This document shows, piece by piece, positions 1-8,762 of a stretch of DNA of 64,000 bases; the stretch's first letter is position 1; each line of letters starts with the position of its first letter. The stretch covers positions 1-64,000 of the forward strand of contig VEPN01000006.1 in assembly GCA_012026835.1 (NCBI GenBank), in the 5' to 3' direction. The translations under genes were made by a program, and so were the position numbers. The notes under the pieces were generated by a model. That model searched no databases, was not told the DNA's origin, and saw only the letters and a list, made by a program, of their open reading frames with translations. The DNA is from Candidatus Methanoperedens sp. (GTDB lineage: Archaea > Halobacteriota > Methanosarcinia > Methanosarcinales > Methanoperedenaceae).

Positions 1-88
1 TACGTATTTATAGATTTATATAATACATAGCTTATTTGGTAAACAGTTATGGTAGGTCTATTTTATCATTATAAAATTTGTGTTTCTG

Positions 89-172
89 TCAAATTAGGGT
101 TGTATCCCCGTTGATGAACGCTTTATTGCCTTGCGGCGTGTATCCGAGGGAATAGAGATATTCAGCTCTGTC
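89..172 (-). pseudogene. Relic fragment of a second large toxin gene
   Basis: Read on the minus strand, this stretch encodes DRAEYLYSLGYTPQGNKAF followed by INGDTTLI and a stop. It matches the large surface toxin at 1814-7084, which has EYLYSIGYAPLGNKAFLNGD just after its second calcium-repeat block. A stop codon lies directly upstream in frame, so this is a short recombination scar and not a working gene. It sits downstream of an orphan toxin/immunity pair. This suggests that successive toxin C-termini were inserted into the same region and that the array continues beyond the left edge of the window. Confidence 0.75.
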
Positions 173-185
173 CTACAGGCCTCAT

Positions 186-644
186 CTAATCAGTATCAAA
201 TACATCAAAGATATCTAAACGAGCTGCGTGGGCATATACAAAATCTCTAATATTAAACTCTCTAACTTTAGTACTGAGTAACATATATCCCATACCGAAG
301 TCAAATATACAATCCTCATAAGGTGTAAATTCATCGCTCCTGATCAATATTTTATCAACTATTTCCCCATAAATATCATAACCTTTATCGTATGATATTT
401 TTTTTTCTTGCATATATATTTTTTTTCTTCTATATTGAACAGGGAATTCTGAATCAAGAATCTTTATCAAAATTTTCTTTCTATTACTTACCATATTTGC
501 AGAGATTAAGAGTTTATAATCGAAAAGCTCTAAATTCATACCGTTTTCCAGCTCAAAGATTACATTTTGATCATAAACTATCCCTTGATCCGCAGTACCT
601 AACAGTACATTTTTTATCCTACCTTCAGTGAAGTATTTTTTCAT
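186..644 (-). CDS. Putative immunity protein for the orphan toxin domain
   Basis: A 152-aa soluble protein with no signal peptide or membrane segment and no family I recognise. Its role is inferred from position: it starts 14 nt after the stop of an orphan toxin C-terminal domain on the same strand, the usual toxin-then-immunity order of polymorphic toxin systems. It does not resemble the other immunity candidate at 1252-1806, which fits the rule that each toxin tip has its own unrelated partner. Direct evidence of toxin binding is lacking, so the functional call is an inference. Confidence 0.5.
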   Translation of the reverse strand: MKKYFTEGRIKNVLLGTADQGIVYDQNVIFELENGMNLELFDYKLLISANMVSNRKKILIKILDSEFPVQYRRKKIYMQEKKISYDKGYDIYGEIVDKILIRSDEFTPYEDCIFDFGMGYMLLSTKVREFNIRDFVYAHAARLDIFDVFDTD

Positions 645-658
645 TTTATCCTCTTTTA

Positions 659-1156
659 TTAAATTGGATAGGAAGTAATTATTTCACCCGCCTCGTTAAC
701 AACCGTTCTCAAATATTTTCCTGACTGAATCTCAGTATTGTATATATAAGAGATTCTGCCTAAATTGTCAGTCTTTTTCTCACTAATTCCATTTTTAATG
801 CTTGTTAATATTAGATCTTTAATTTTCTCTTCATCTGTAAACTCTGATCCAAATTTTTGGACAAACTGATTCCCTGAGGGATGTATTATATGATTGTTTC
901 TTATGTGTATCCACCCTTTGCCTCCTTCATCATAAATCCATGTAGACTTTCCCGCCGCGCTGCCAAGTTTTCCATCCTCCAGCCATCTTACAACACTTCC
1001 GCCATCTTCTGTCTTCTCGACCACATTTATCGTCTTCTTTAAATCTCCTCCATTCTCATAGACTCGTTCCATATCCTTGACGAGAACTTTTTTACTGGCA
1101 AGTTCTCTGACCTTATAATAGATGGTTCCGCTGTCATCAGCGTAATTCTTCAGCAA
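659..1156 (-). CDS. Orphan C-terminal toxin domain (BECR-nuclease-like)
   Basis: A 165-aa protein homologous to the last ~150 residues of the 1756-aa surface toxin. The shared block is KDMERVYENGGDLKKT followed by NVVEKTEDG, and both end in SYPI. The variable tip has the pattern GWIHIRNNHI, then G-x-x-F, and a terminal strand with ITSYP. This resembles the H...H and C-terminal T-x-YP signature of Barnase-EndoU-ColicinE5-RelE-fold toxins; fold assignment is inference. The only start is a poor TTG, and the open frame continues upstream to about 1233 with KGGIKEASDPGIIWQEG, also matching the big toxin. It therefore looks like a silent cassette to be recombined onto the full-length gene, not an independently secreted protein. 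Confidence 0.7.
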   Translation of the reverse strand: MLKNYADDSGTIYYKVRELASKKVLVKDMERVYENGGDLKKTINVVEKTEDGGSVVRWLEDGKLGSAAGKSTWIYDEGGKGWIHIRNNHIIHPSGNQFVQKFGSEFTDEEKIKDLILTSIKNGISEKKTDNLGRISYIYNTEIQSGKYLRTVVNEAGEIITSYPI

Positions 1157-1233
1157 GTTGCCGTAGGCGTTTAACCTCTCGTAATTCGTACCTTCCTGCC
1201 AGATGATTCCAGGGTCTGAAGCCTCCTTAATTC
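1157..1233 (-). pseudogene. Homologous lead-in of the orphan toxin cassette
   Basis: The open frame upstream of the TTG of the orphan toxin encodes KGGIKEASDPGIIWQEG and then NYERLNAYGNLLKN. The full-length toxin has the equivalent AEINEASELGIIWQQG and LNAYGNLL. There is no start codon here, and an in-frame TAA at about 1234-1236 closes it. Retained sequence of this kind upstream of an orphan tip can serve as a homology arm for exchange with the expressed toxin gene. Confidence 0.65.
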
Positions 1234-1251
1234 CGCCTTTTGAAAGTTAGC

Positions 1252-1806
1252 CTAAACTGATAAGATATTATAACCATGTTTTATAAGTAAGTTTTTAGTT
1301 TCATTGTAGGATTTAATTAGAGCTATCACTTCTCTACTTTTTCCCAGCTTTGGATTTAAAAAAAGTAGCTGATCCGTAAGTTGTTTTGTTACTCTAAGTA
1401 AAGCAGAAAACACTTCTGAAATAGGTACTTTAAGTTCTTGCCAGGGTTTATGATTTTTACATCCACATTTAAATATGATTTTAATCTGTTTACCTTCAGG
1501 TATGAATACCAAAGTATCGGGATTATCAAAGAAACTTTGTTCAACTTTATCTCCTTTTAATAACTTTGGCATTTGCATATGAAGACTCGTTATAAACTGC
1601 CATACGTACTCATTTATACAATTCGATGTAGAATCTATTGCACTTGTAAGTAGTATGTCGCTATACGAGATGCAAATGTCACCAAAAATATCCCAATTAA
1701 TCAATTCTGCCTCTTGATCTGAAATATTTGGATACCTTTTGATAGTGCTATCGGGTTTTACATAGTTGGATAAATTAGTTTCCATATTAAATTTAAAATC
1801 ATGCAT
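1252..1806 (-). CDS. Putative immunity protein for the full-length surface toxin
   Basis: A 184-aa cytosolic-type protein without signal or membrane segments. It begins 7 nt after the toxin stop codon on the same strand, so it is very likely co-transcribed and possibly translationally coupled with the toxin. I see no family signature; there is a C-x-C pair (CGCKNHKPW) in the second half that could bind metal. The immunity role is inferred only from the tight toxin-immunity gene order and from the second such pair next door. An unrelated accessory or regulatory protein cannot be excluded. Confidence 0.55.
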   Translation of the reverse strand: MHDFKFNMETNLSNYVKPDSTIKRYPNISDQEAELINWDIFGDICISYSDILLTSAIDSTSNCINEYVWQFITSLHMQMPKLLKGDKVEQSFFDNPDTLVFIPEGKQIKIIFKCGCKNHKPWQELKVPISEVFSALLRVTKQLTDQLLFLNPKLGKSREVIALIKSYNETKNLLIKHGYNILSV

Positions 1807-1813
1807 ATTTCAC

Positions 1814-4800
1814 CTATATAGGATAAGATGTTACTACATACCCATTATCTCCTACGATTGTTTTAACCTTAAGCCCCATCTCATCAATATATTCATATAA
1901 AATAGTTTTTCGTCCTGTTATATCTGTTGTTTCCGTCTTAGTTCCTTTTTTAATAGAATTGTATATTAATTCTTTAACTTGATCCACGTTCATCGAGTCG
2001 GGGAATTTCGAGCCCCCAGGAATTTCTCCTGTAATATGTTTCTTTAGGATATGAAGCCATCCAGAGGTATCAGTCCCTTCCTCCAGCCATCTTATAACAC
2101 TCTTGCCATCTTCTGTCTTCTCGACCACATTCATCGTCTTCTTCAGATCGCCTCCATTCTCGTAAACCCGTTCCATATCCTTTACATCAACACCCTTACC
2201 AGTGAGCTGCCTGATCTTTTTAGCAACCGCAGCACTATCATCCGCATAATGTAGGAGTAGATTGCCATAAGCATTCAACGTCTCTTTAAAAATACCCTGT
2301 TGCCAGATGATGCCCAGCTCAGAAGCTTCGTTGATCTCAGCTTTTCTAAGTATCTTTGATGCCGGTCTTGTTTCGAGTTTAACGACGTATTTAAAGCCAA
2401 GTTTGACCTCGTTAGCCTTTTTAAGCCTGTTTAGCGCATTAGGAAGCCTCTGGAATTTAAACCAAGTCTTCACTCCGCTGATAAATCTGGCGGTTTTTAC
2501 AGAAGTAATGGCAACTTCTCCTGCGGGGCCATCGCCAGGGAAGATTAGAAGACCAATATCAACACCACATAAAGTTGTATCAACAGCTCCACTTAGGGTT
2601 ATCTTCCCCTCAGCAAAGTCGCCAAGACAGAATATCTTTACCCCTTCAAATCCTATACCATAAGCCATCTCAAGGGCAGGCTGCATATCCATATTAATAT
2701 CTTCCACCGTCACAGGCGCTTCCTGACCTGCCGGAAGCAGATTGTTTGTATCACCATTTAGGAACGCCTTATTACCCAGCGGCGCATATCCGATGGAATA
2801 GAGATATTCGGTTCCATCCAAGATACCGTCTCCATCCGTATCTTTACTGGCAGGACTTGTTCCAATTACATGAACCTCTTCTCCGTCCCACAGGCCGTCA
2901 TTGTCAGAGTCCTTATCGAACAGCGGCTCAGTGTTCAGGGAGTACTCCTCAAAGTCATTGAGACCGTCATTATCGCTGTCATTCACTTTCGGGTTGGAGT
3001 AAAGCATATAGGAACCCATCAACCTCATCCCCATCTCAAGCCCGTCTGGTAAGTTGTCATCGTCAGTATCGTCATCGTAGGGATCGGTCTTGAATATTCC
3101 AAGGTATGTCCGCATACCGTTAGCTTCATCCCAGTCTGTCAGGCCGTCGCCGTCAGAGTCGAAGTTCTGGGGGCCGATGCTTAAGGTCTTGTAGGCTTTG
3201 TTGTTGGATTCGCTCTTTTCGGCTATGGTGTTTTGCGGGTCAACTTTGACGTAAATATCGGCGGATGAAGATTTGATATTGTATCCGTAGAGTACAGCGG
3301 TCTTTGCTCCGCCCTGGCTGATGCCGCCTGTTACTGTCGTGGTGCCGATGTAGGTGCCGCCTGCGTCCGGGTCGCCCTCATAGAAATATACATCGAAATT
3401 GCTGCCGACCGGGGCATCGCCTGTGTTGTGGACCATTGTTTTAATGTTTATCCTGTCGCCCATCTTGAATTCCGGGGTTGTGGGATTGCTGCCGGAATTC
3501 CATGTGGTTGACCACTTCGTGTACCCTGCCACCCCATAAATGCTGAAGTGATCTGTAGTGGCCTGAACATAGTTATTCTCCGTGTTTACGATCGTAGGCA
3601 GGAAATCAACCCTGTGTGTGGTCTCATTAACTGTGAAAATCCTTAAATCGTTTTCAGGTATGTCACCTATGACGGATTCATTGTAAGGTATCTTTATTGT
3701 TGCAGATTCAAAAGAAGAGTTTGTCCTGATCTCAAAGACCTTGCCAATGTTTCCGGGCATTTCGGAGAATGCTTCATATCCTGAAATATTGGAGACTCGC
3801 AGAGTGCTATATATTTCACTTTGGCCTGTTATGGTTAAGTTTAATTCTCCTCTCTCGATTTCCTGGATAATAATCTCTTTTCCATCCGGAATACCATCCC
3901 CGTTGGAATCTTTCAAACGAGGATTGCTTCCCGTATTAACTTCCATGCCGTCCGGAAGTCCGTCATCATCAGAATCCGGATCAAGAGGATCTGTTCCCAG
4001 ATTGATTTCTTTTCCATCATAAAGATTATCCGCATCGGTATCCAAATTATCCGGGTCTGTTCCATAATATTGCTCTTTGATATTGATTAACTCATCATTG
4101 TCCGTATCTTCATTGCCGTCTTTAATGCCGTCGCCGTCCGTATCAACTATGATTGGATTTGTTCCGGTGAAATAAATTTCAAACAAATCTACAAGTTCGT
4201 CTCCATCCGTGTCGTCCGAGAAAGGACTGGCTCCGATCTTCATTTCAATGCCCGTTGTTAACAAGTCTCCGTCGAAATCTTCCATATCATCAAGTATGCC
4301 ATTTCTGGCTTCATTGGAAGGGGTTTTGGAGGAATCTGAATCCCCATCTAAAGGATCAGTCCCTGAAGCATTGATTTCATAATAATCAGGCAGCGAATCA
4401 GAATCTATAAGTCTGGTGATATTCCAGATAGCTGTGTTTCCAGGCGCGTCCGTGGCAGTGATTTCAAAAGCATTGCTGCCTTCAGTAATATTTCTGGAAT
4501 ATATTGCTGAACCATTTATCAAGTTCAGAGACTCTCCATTTACTATCACATTTGCGTCCTGGTCAGTTTGAATAAATAATAAATACTCAGGAGAATCAAG
4601 GGTTGGGTTCTCAGTAATTTCATTTATTATAAGCAGCGGCGCCGTATTATCCACCTGCACCCATACCTCCTTCTGCGCTGTGTTCATCACCCTGTCCGAA
4701 ACCACAGCGGTTATCCTGTACCACCCATCTGTATAGCCTGTAGTATTCCAGGCGTGAGTTGAAGTGTTTGAAACCTGTACGCCGCTGATGGCCAGTGAAA

Positions 4801-7084
4801 CATTCGCAAGATTGGAATCATAAGCTTCAGCGGTAATATTGACATGGCCGCGGGCATAACTTCCGTTCACAGGCGATGTGATATTGACCTGCGGCGGCGT
4901 GTTATCCACAGTTATAATCACATTTCCCGACCCTTCATTTCCTGCCCTGTCGCGCGCATAGACCTCGATAGCGTGCAGGCCGTCGGGGTATGACAGGGTA
5001 TCAAGCAGGTAAGGCAGCGCGCCGGATGCGCTGACACCGTCTATCCTGACATCTGTGGTTGCGGGGTTTGCATCTGTTATATTTGCGTTCACTGCGACCT
5101 GCTGTTTCACGAAAGAGCCGTTTGCCGGGGATGTGATATTGACCTCTGGCGGCGTGTTATCCACGATTACTGAGATGCTGCCGTAGCCTGTGTTATTGGC
5201 AAGATCGACGCCTTCTGCCGAGATGTTGTAGCTGCCGTCAGGATAATTAAGGGTGTCAAATGTATGGTTAACGGAATCCGAGACAGGTTTGTTATTGATG
5301 AATATCGTCACGCCCCTGAGGTAAAGGTCATACGCACGCGCGATTATCTCCCTGAGTCCTTTTATGGCTTCATTGTTCGCGGGTTCAAGGATCGATACCT
5401 CAGGAGGGGTATTGTCCACGGTGAAAGATACGGTTTCCCGGGCGGCATTTCCCGCAGCATCCACTGCACTCACTGCAATGTAATGGTCGCCGTCAGGATA
5501 GGCAGTTGAGTCAAATTGCCCTGCAATGGTATCAGTATCATCTATGGCCGCAAAAGTGCTGATGGGGGACGCGTCGGAAACTGTGAAGTTGACCTCAGCC
5601 GTCCCGGATATGAACGAGCCGTTCGCGGGCTTGAGAATGCGGATGGCAGGCGGTGTCATGTCGATATAGAACTTAAAGAAGCTTCCGGCAGTGTTGCCTG
5701 CAAGGTCGCGGGCTGTGATATCGACGCGGTAGGCGCCTTCGATTATAATTGGTGCATCCTGCGTGTAGGGATTGCCGTTTACCAGGATCACAAGCGTGTC
5801 CGGGTTCTCATCCGTCATATTTGCCGATACTGAAATTGAAGAATTGTAATACCTGCCGTCCTCTGCGCCGTTGTAAGAGATTACAGGAGACACTGTATCC
5901 ACAATAAGGGTGATGTTGTTCGCGCCGGTATTCCCGAAATTATCGGTTACGGTCGCATTGATATGGTTTATTCCCTCGCTGAGGCCAATATCGGTTTTGA
6001 AAACGCCGCCTGCCAGGTCAAGCGTTGACCGGATGCCGTTCACTTCCAGCGTGATGTTGGAGAGAGTATAGACTGCGGCATCTTCCACATGCCCTGATAA
6101 GTTGATGGTTGTGCGGTTTACGTACCTGCTGTTTATCGAATCGAATATGATTACAGGACTTTCCGCTGCATCCAGCATGAATAAGCCGGAAGTCGCATGT
6201 TCCCATGCGTTTTCGAAATGCTCTATTGCGTCAATGGGTTCGCCCTTCTGCACCTTCTCAACTGCCTTGTCGAACTCTTTTTGCGCTTTTTCAATATCCC
6301 TGCGATTATCTTCACCGGAGCCGTAAAGTGAAGCTGCGCGCTGTGCATCTGCGATAGCGGTCCCGGCTATGTTCCTGTCCGCCTGTACAAGGTTTACGAT
6401 GGCTTCTATCAGTATATCATCGTAAGTTGTATTTTCCTTGTTCTTTGAGATGAACTCCATGATGTTCTGGGCTGCTGTTTTTTCGGCCTTGAAGACTGAA
6501 GTTTCGGCATCATATCCGGGCTCGTCATCCTGTTCCTGGTCATCATCATCTTCTTCTATCTCTGTCCTGTCATCGTCATCATCCTGTTCCATGACAGGTC
6601 TCAGGCGGGTCCCGTCATACCACAGCGTAGCTGCAATGCTTTCTTCGATATGGAGCCTGGCCTTGTCCAGCTTTTTGGTTATATCCTTATTTTCTTCATT
6701 CCCTGAAGGGACAATTGACAGGATATTCCCGTAGGCTTGCTGTTTCAATGCAAGGGGAGAAGACGGGTCAGGTTGAAGTGATTCAAGGCGGTTTTTCAAT
6801 TTCTGGCGGGAATTTTCTTCATCTTCTTCCTTGTCGTCCTTTTTTGAGGTATATTTTGTATCGTTCCCTGAACCGTTTTCTGTGAAATTGTTATCCTTTT
6901 TGTCTTCTGCTTGGATATCCTCCGGTACTGGGATATTGGTGTGGTCGGCATTCTTGTCATTATCGCCTGTCTTTTCTTCATCCCTGCCGTATCCGGTCGA
7001 TACTGCACTGCTTAAAGGAGCCGTAATGATGATTATAGCCAGGAAGATTGAAAATAATCTCGTAAATACGTCTGCGCCGCCCAT
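1814..7084 (-). CDS. Large surface polymorphic toxin: Ig-like, TSP3 and CARDB stalk
   Basis: A 1756-aa secreted protein. Residues 1-34 carry a hydrophobic signal or anchor (FSIFLAIIIITAPLSSA). An acidic low-complexity region reaches about 200, then a helical segment to about 310. Six or so Ig-like repeats follow with the linker DNTPPEVNITSPANGSF to about 870. Thrombospondin type 3 / dockerin-like calcium repeats (DTDGDGIKDGNEDTDND) span about 900-1060. A CARDB-like domain (HNTGDAPVGSNFDVYF) and a second TSP3 block come next. The last ~85 residues hold GWLHILKKHI and end VVTSYPI, a likely nuclease tip of the BECR type (inference). The stalk is typical of archaeal cell-surface proteins; the tip, a following immunity gene and an orphan second tip point to a contact-dependent competition toxin. 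It starts 2 nt after the upstream gene. Confidence 0.8.
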   Translation of the reverse strand: MGGADVFTRLFSIFLAIIIITAPLSSAVSTGYGRDEEKTGDNDKNADHTNIPVPEDIQAEDKKDNNFTENGSGNDTKYTSKKDDKEEDEENSRQKLKNRLESLQPDPSSPLALKQQAYGNILSIVPSGNEENKDITKKLDKARLHIEESIAATLWYDGTRLRPVMEQDDDDDRTEIEEDDDDQEQDDEPGYDAETSVFKAEKTAAQNIMEFISKNKENTTYDDILIEAIVNLVQADRNIAGTAIADAQRAASLYGSGEDNRRDIEKAQKEFDKAVEKVQKGEPIDAIEHFENAWEHATSGLFMLDAAESPVIIFDSINSRYVNRTTINLSGHVEDAAVYTLSNITLEVNGIRSTLDLAGGVFKTDIGLSEGINHINATVTDNFGNTGANNITLIVDTVSPVISYNGAEDGRYYNSSISVSANMTDENPDTLVILVNGNPYTQDAPIIIEGAYRVDITARDLAGNTAGSFFKFYIDMTPPAIRILKPANGSFISGTAEVNFTVSDASPISTFAAIDDTDTIAGQFDSTAYPDGDHYIAVSAVDAAGNAARETVSFTVDNTPPEVSILEPANNEAIKGLREIIARAYDLYLRGVTIFINNKPVSDSVNHTFDTLNYPDGSYNISAEGVDLANNTGYGSISVIVDNTPPEVNITSPANGSFVKQQVAVNANITDANPATTDVRIDGVSASGALPYLLDTLSYPDGLHAIEVYARDRAGNEGSGNVIITVDNTPPQVNITSPVNGSYARGHVNITAEAYDSNLANVSLAISGVQVSNTSTHAWNTTGYTDGWYRITAVVSDRVMNTAQKEVWVQVDNTAPLLIINEITENPTLDSPEYLLFIQTDQDANVIVNGESLNLINGSAIYSRNITEGSNAFEITATDAPGNTAIWNITRLIDSDSLPDYYEINASGTDPLDGDSDSSKTPSNEARNGILDDMEDFDGDLLTTGIEMKIGASPFSDDTDGDELVDLFEIYFTGTNPIIVDTDGDGIKDGNEDTDNDELINIKEQYYGTDPDNLDTDADNLYDGKEINLGTDPLDPDSDDDGLPDGMEVNTGSNPRLKDSNGDGIPDGKEIIIQEIERGELNLTITGQSEIYSTLRVSNISGYEAFSEMPGNIGKVFEIRTNSSFESATIKIPYNESVIGDIPENDLRIFTVNETTHRVDFLPTIVNTENNYVQATTDHFSIYGVAGYTKWSTTWNSGSNPTTPEFKMGDRINIKTMVHNTGDAPVGSNFDVYFYEGDPDAGGTYIGTTTVTGGISQGGAKTAVLYGYNIKSSSADIYVKVDPQNTIAEKSESNNKAYKTLSIGPQNFDSDGDGLTDWDEANGMRTYLGIFKTDPYDDDTDDDNLPDGLEMGMRLMGSYMLYSNPKVNDSDNDGLNDFEEYSLNTEPLFDKDSDNDGLWDGEEVHVIGTSPASKDTDGDGILDGTEYLYSIGYAPLGNKAFLNGDTNNLLPAGQEAPVTVEDINMDMQPALEMAYGIGFEGVKIFCLGDFAEGKITLSGAVDTTLCGVDIGLLIFPGDGPAGEVAITSVKTARFISGVKTWFKFQRLPNALNRLKKANEVKLGFKYVVKLETRPASKILRKAEINEASELGIIWQQGIFKETLNAYGNLLLHYADDSAAVAKKIRQLTGKGVDVKDMERVYENGGDLKKTMNVVEKTEDGKSVIRWLEEGTDTSGWLHILKKHITGEIPGGSKFPDSMNVDQVKELIYNSIKKGTKTETTDITGRKTILYEYIDEMGLKVKTIVGDNGYVVTSYPI

Positions 7085-7086
7085 GG

Positions 7087-8490
7087 TCAGATCACCTTCT
7101 CAAAGAAGATATCGATCGATGTGATTGAAAGGTCCGGAAGTAACTGCGGTGTTGGGGTTGGAGTCGGAATAACTGTGGATTGCATGTTGAAATCCAGTCT
7201 GTTGAAGCGTCCGTATTCCACATAGACGCCCTTTGTTTGCGTCAGGTAGCCGTCGGCTGCGGCTGTCACCGCCCTCATTCCGCTGGGCACGGACATGACA
7301 TAGTCGTAGTCGTTCGGGTCGCGGTAGGATTGCCCTGTGTCCACCGTGATTGTCGTGCCGTAAATCCTGTTACCTGATGTGTCGTAGATGTATCCGTAAA
7401 GCACAGCCGATGGGCCGGGTGCGGTTGTCGGCACAGGAGTTGGAGCGACCGTCGGCTGCGGAGTGGGCGACGGGGTGGGTGTCGGAGGCGGAACTGGATT
7501 TATATTCGCAGTAGAATAGCTCTGGACTTTCCAGTCGCCCCATAAAAAGGGCTTTGTCTGGAGGTATGCTGTCCACTGGCCGGTCGCATCGGCTGTGTAT
7601 ATGTATTTCGAGGTCCAGCCGTCTACATAGTTCGGCCAGTCAAATGTTGCAACTAATTGGTGGGAAGGATTGTAAAGCAGCGTCCTTTCATCTGCCAGGG
7701 CAAAACCTCTTGCCCATATGTCAAGGGTCTCTCCCAGTATGTATTCAGATTTGCCGAAAGAGACGTATCCTTCGGCAAGGCTCAGGTCAAGGTATATAGG
7801 CAAAGTCATATTTGCCAGGGAAGCGTAAGGGAATCTTTCGGATATGTAGAGTATCCCGTCTTTTTCCTGTATCAAATAATGCCCTGGCAATTCGCTGTTC
7901 AACGCATCCTTGGCAAGAGGCTGCGGCAGTTCGAACTGGAGGCTGTCGTAAACATCATAGAATCTGATTTCATTAGTTTTTGTTTTTATCCCTTCCCAGT
8001 CCTTTTCAATGCCGCTGTCGTCAATGTATCTTAATTTCAGGTCGTTGCCCAACATTGCAATGGATGAAATGGTCATCCAGTCCCGGTTATCGGGAGGCAG
8101 GGGCAGCTCATTTAACACGTACACCTCTTTTACCATCAGCGGGTTTGAAAGGTACTGGAGTTCACCCCCCAGGCCGTATGCGTTTTCAAAATATATCATG
8201 TCGTCGGTATGCTTTATCTGCGTATCCTGTGCTGAACCCAGATGCAGTGTGGTCTCACCCGGTTCGTCAGTATAGGATATGCTCCTGGGGAGGAATATGA
8301 AACTGTGGCCATCGACCTCGAATTTGAACCCGTTTGTGTTCATGTGGCTGAAATATGCCGTATAGTTCATTCCCGTTGCCATGAGAGTGTATGAGGGGTC
8401 GCTGCTTTGTGATATTAAAGCTGTCGATGGCTGGGCTGAAAACAGTATCGCGAATGCGATGAGGAGGGTTGCGTACTTTTTCATATGCAT
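7087..8490 (-). CDS. Secreted surface protein with carboxypeptidase-regulatory-like domain
   Basis: A 467-aa protein with a signal peptide (MHMKKYATLLIAFAILFSAQ). The first ~320 residues are a predicted beta-rich ectodomain of unknown family. A proline/threonine linker (PTPTPSPTPQPTVAPTPV) separates it from a carboxypeptidase-regulatory-like beta sandwich (about 355-440, SAVLYGYIYDTSGNRIYG). A second PTPTP linker leads into LLPDLSITSIDI, which looks like the first strand of a CARDB domain, and the protein then ends. The toxin gene begins 2 nt later, so the two are one transcription unit. It may be a partner or delivery factor for the toxin, or the two genes may come from a broken longer surface protein. 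Confidence 0.75.
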   Translation of the reverse strand: MHMKKYATLLIAFAILFSAQPSTALISQSSDPSYTLMATGMNYTAYFSHMNTNGFKFEVDGHSFIFLPRSISYTDEPGETTLHLGSAQDTQIKHTDDMIYFENAYGLGGELQYLSNPLMVKEVYVLNELPLPPDNRDWMTISSIAMLGNDLKLRYIDDSGIEKDWEGIKTKTNEIRFYDVYDSLQFELPQPLAKDALNSELPGHYLIQEKDGILYISERFPYASLANMTLPIYLDLSLAEGYVSFGKSEYILGETLDIWARGFALADERTLLYNPSHQLVATFDWPNYVDGWTSKYIYTADATGQWTAYLQTKPFLWGDWKVQSYSTANINPVPPPTPTPSPTPQPTVAPTPVPTTAPGPSAVLYGYIYDTSGNRIYGTTITVDTGQSYRDPNDYDYVMSVPSGMRAVTAAADGYLTQTKGVYVEYGRFNRLDFNMQSTVIPTPTPTPQLLPDLSITSIDIFFEKVI

Positions 8491-8762
8491 TTTCTATCAT
8501 TCTTCTGTTACTGCGTTTTTGCAAGTATGTTGTATGACCTGCGTGGTATTTATGAATTGTGCAAAAAAGTAACAGTTGCTTAAATACTATATATAACCTG
8601 TATAGATGAATAGGTGAGGCCTCAGGTAATTTGATTTAAACATTGCGAACAAAAATCGGCGTCCATACGCTTGTTAAAAAGAAACGGAGGAATAACCAAT
8701 AATAAAAAGCTGATATGAAAAATTCAACGTCTTTGATTTATCCTTAGTCAAATGATATGAAA

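Noticed and set aside
5264-5833. Long plus-strand frames over the Ig-repeat region of the toxin
   Set aside because: They are antisense shadows of the repeat-coding DNA with no protein-like features.
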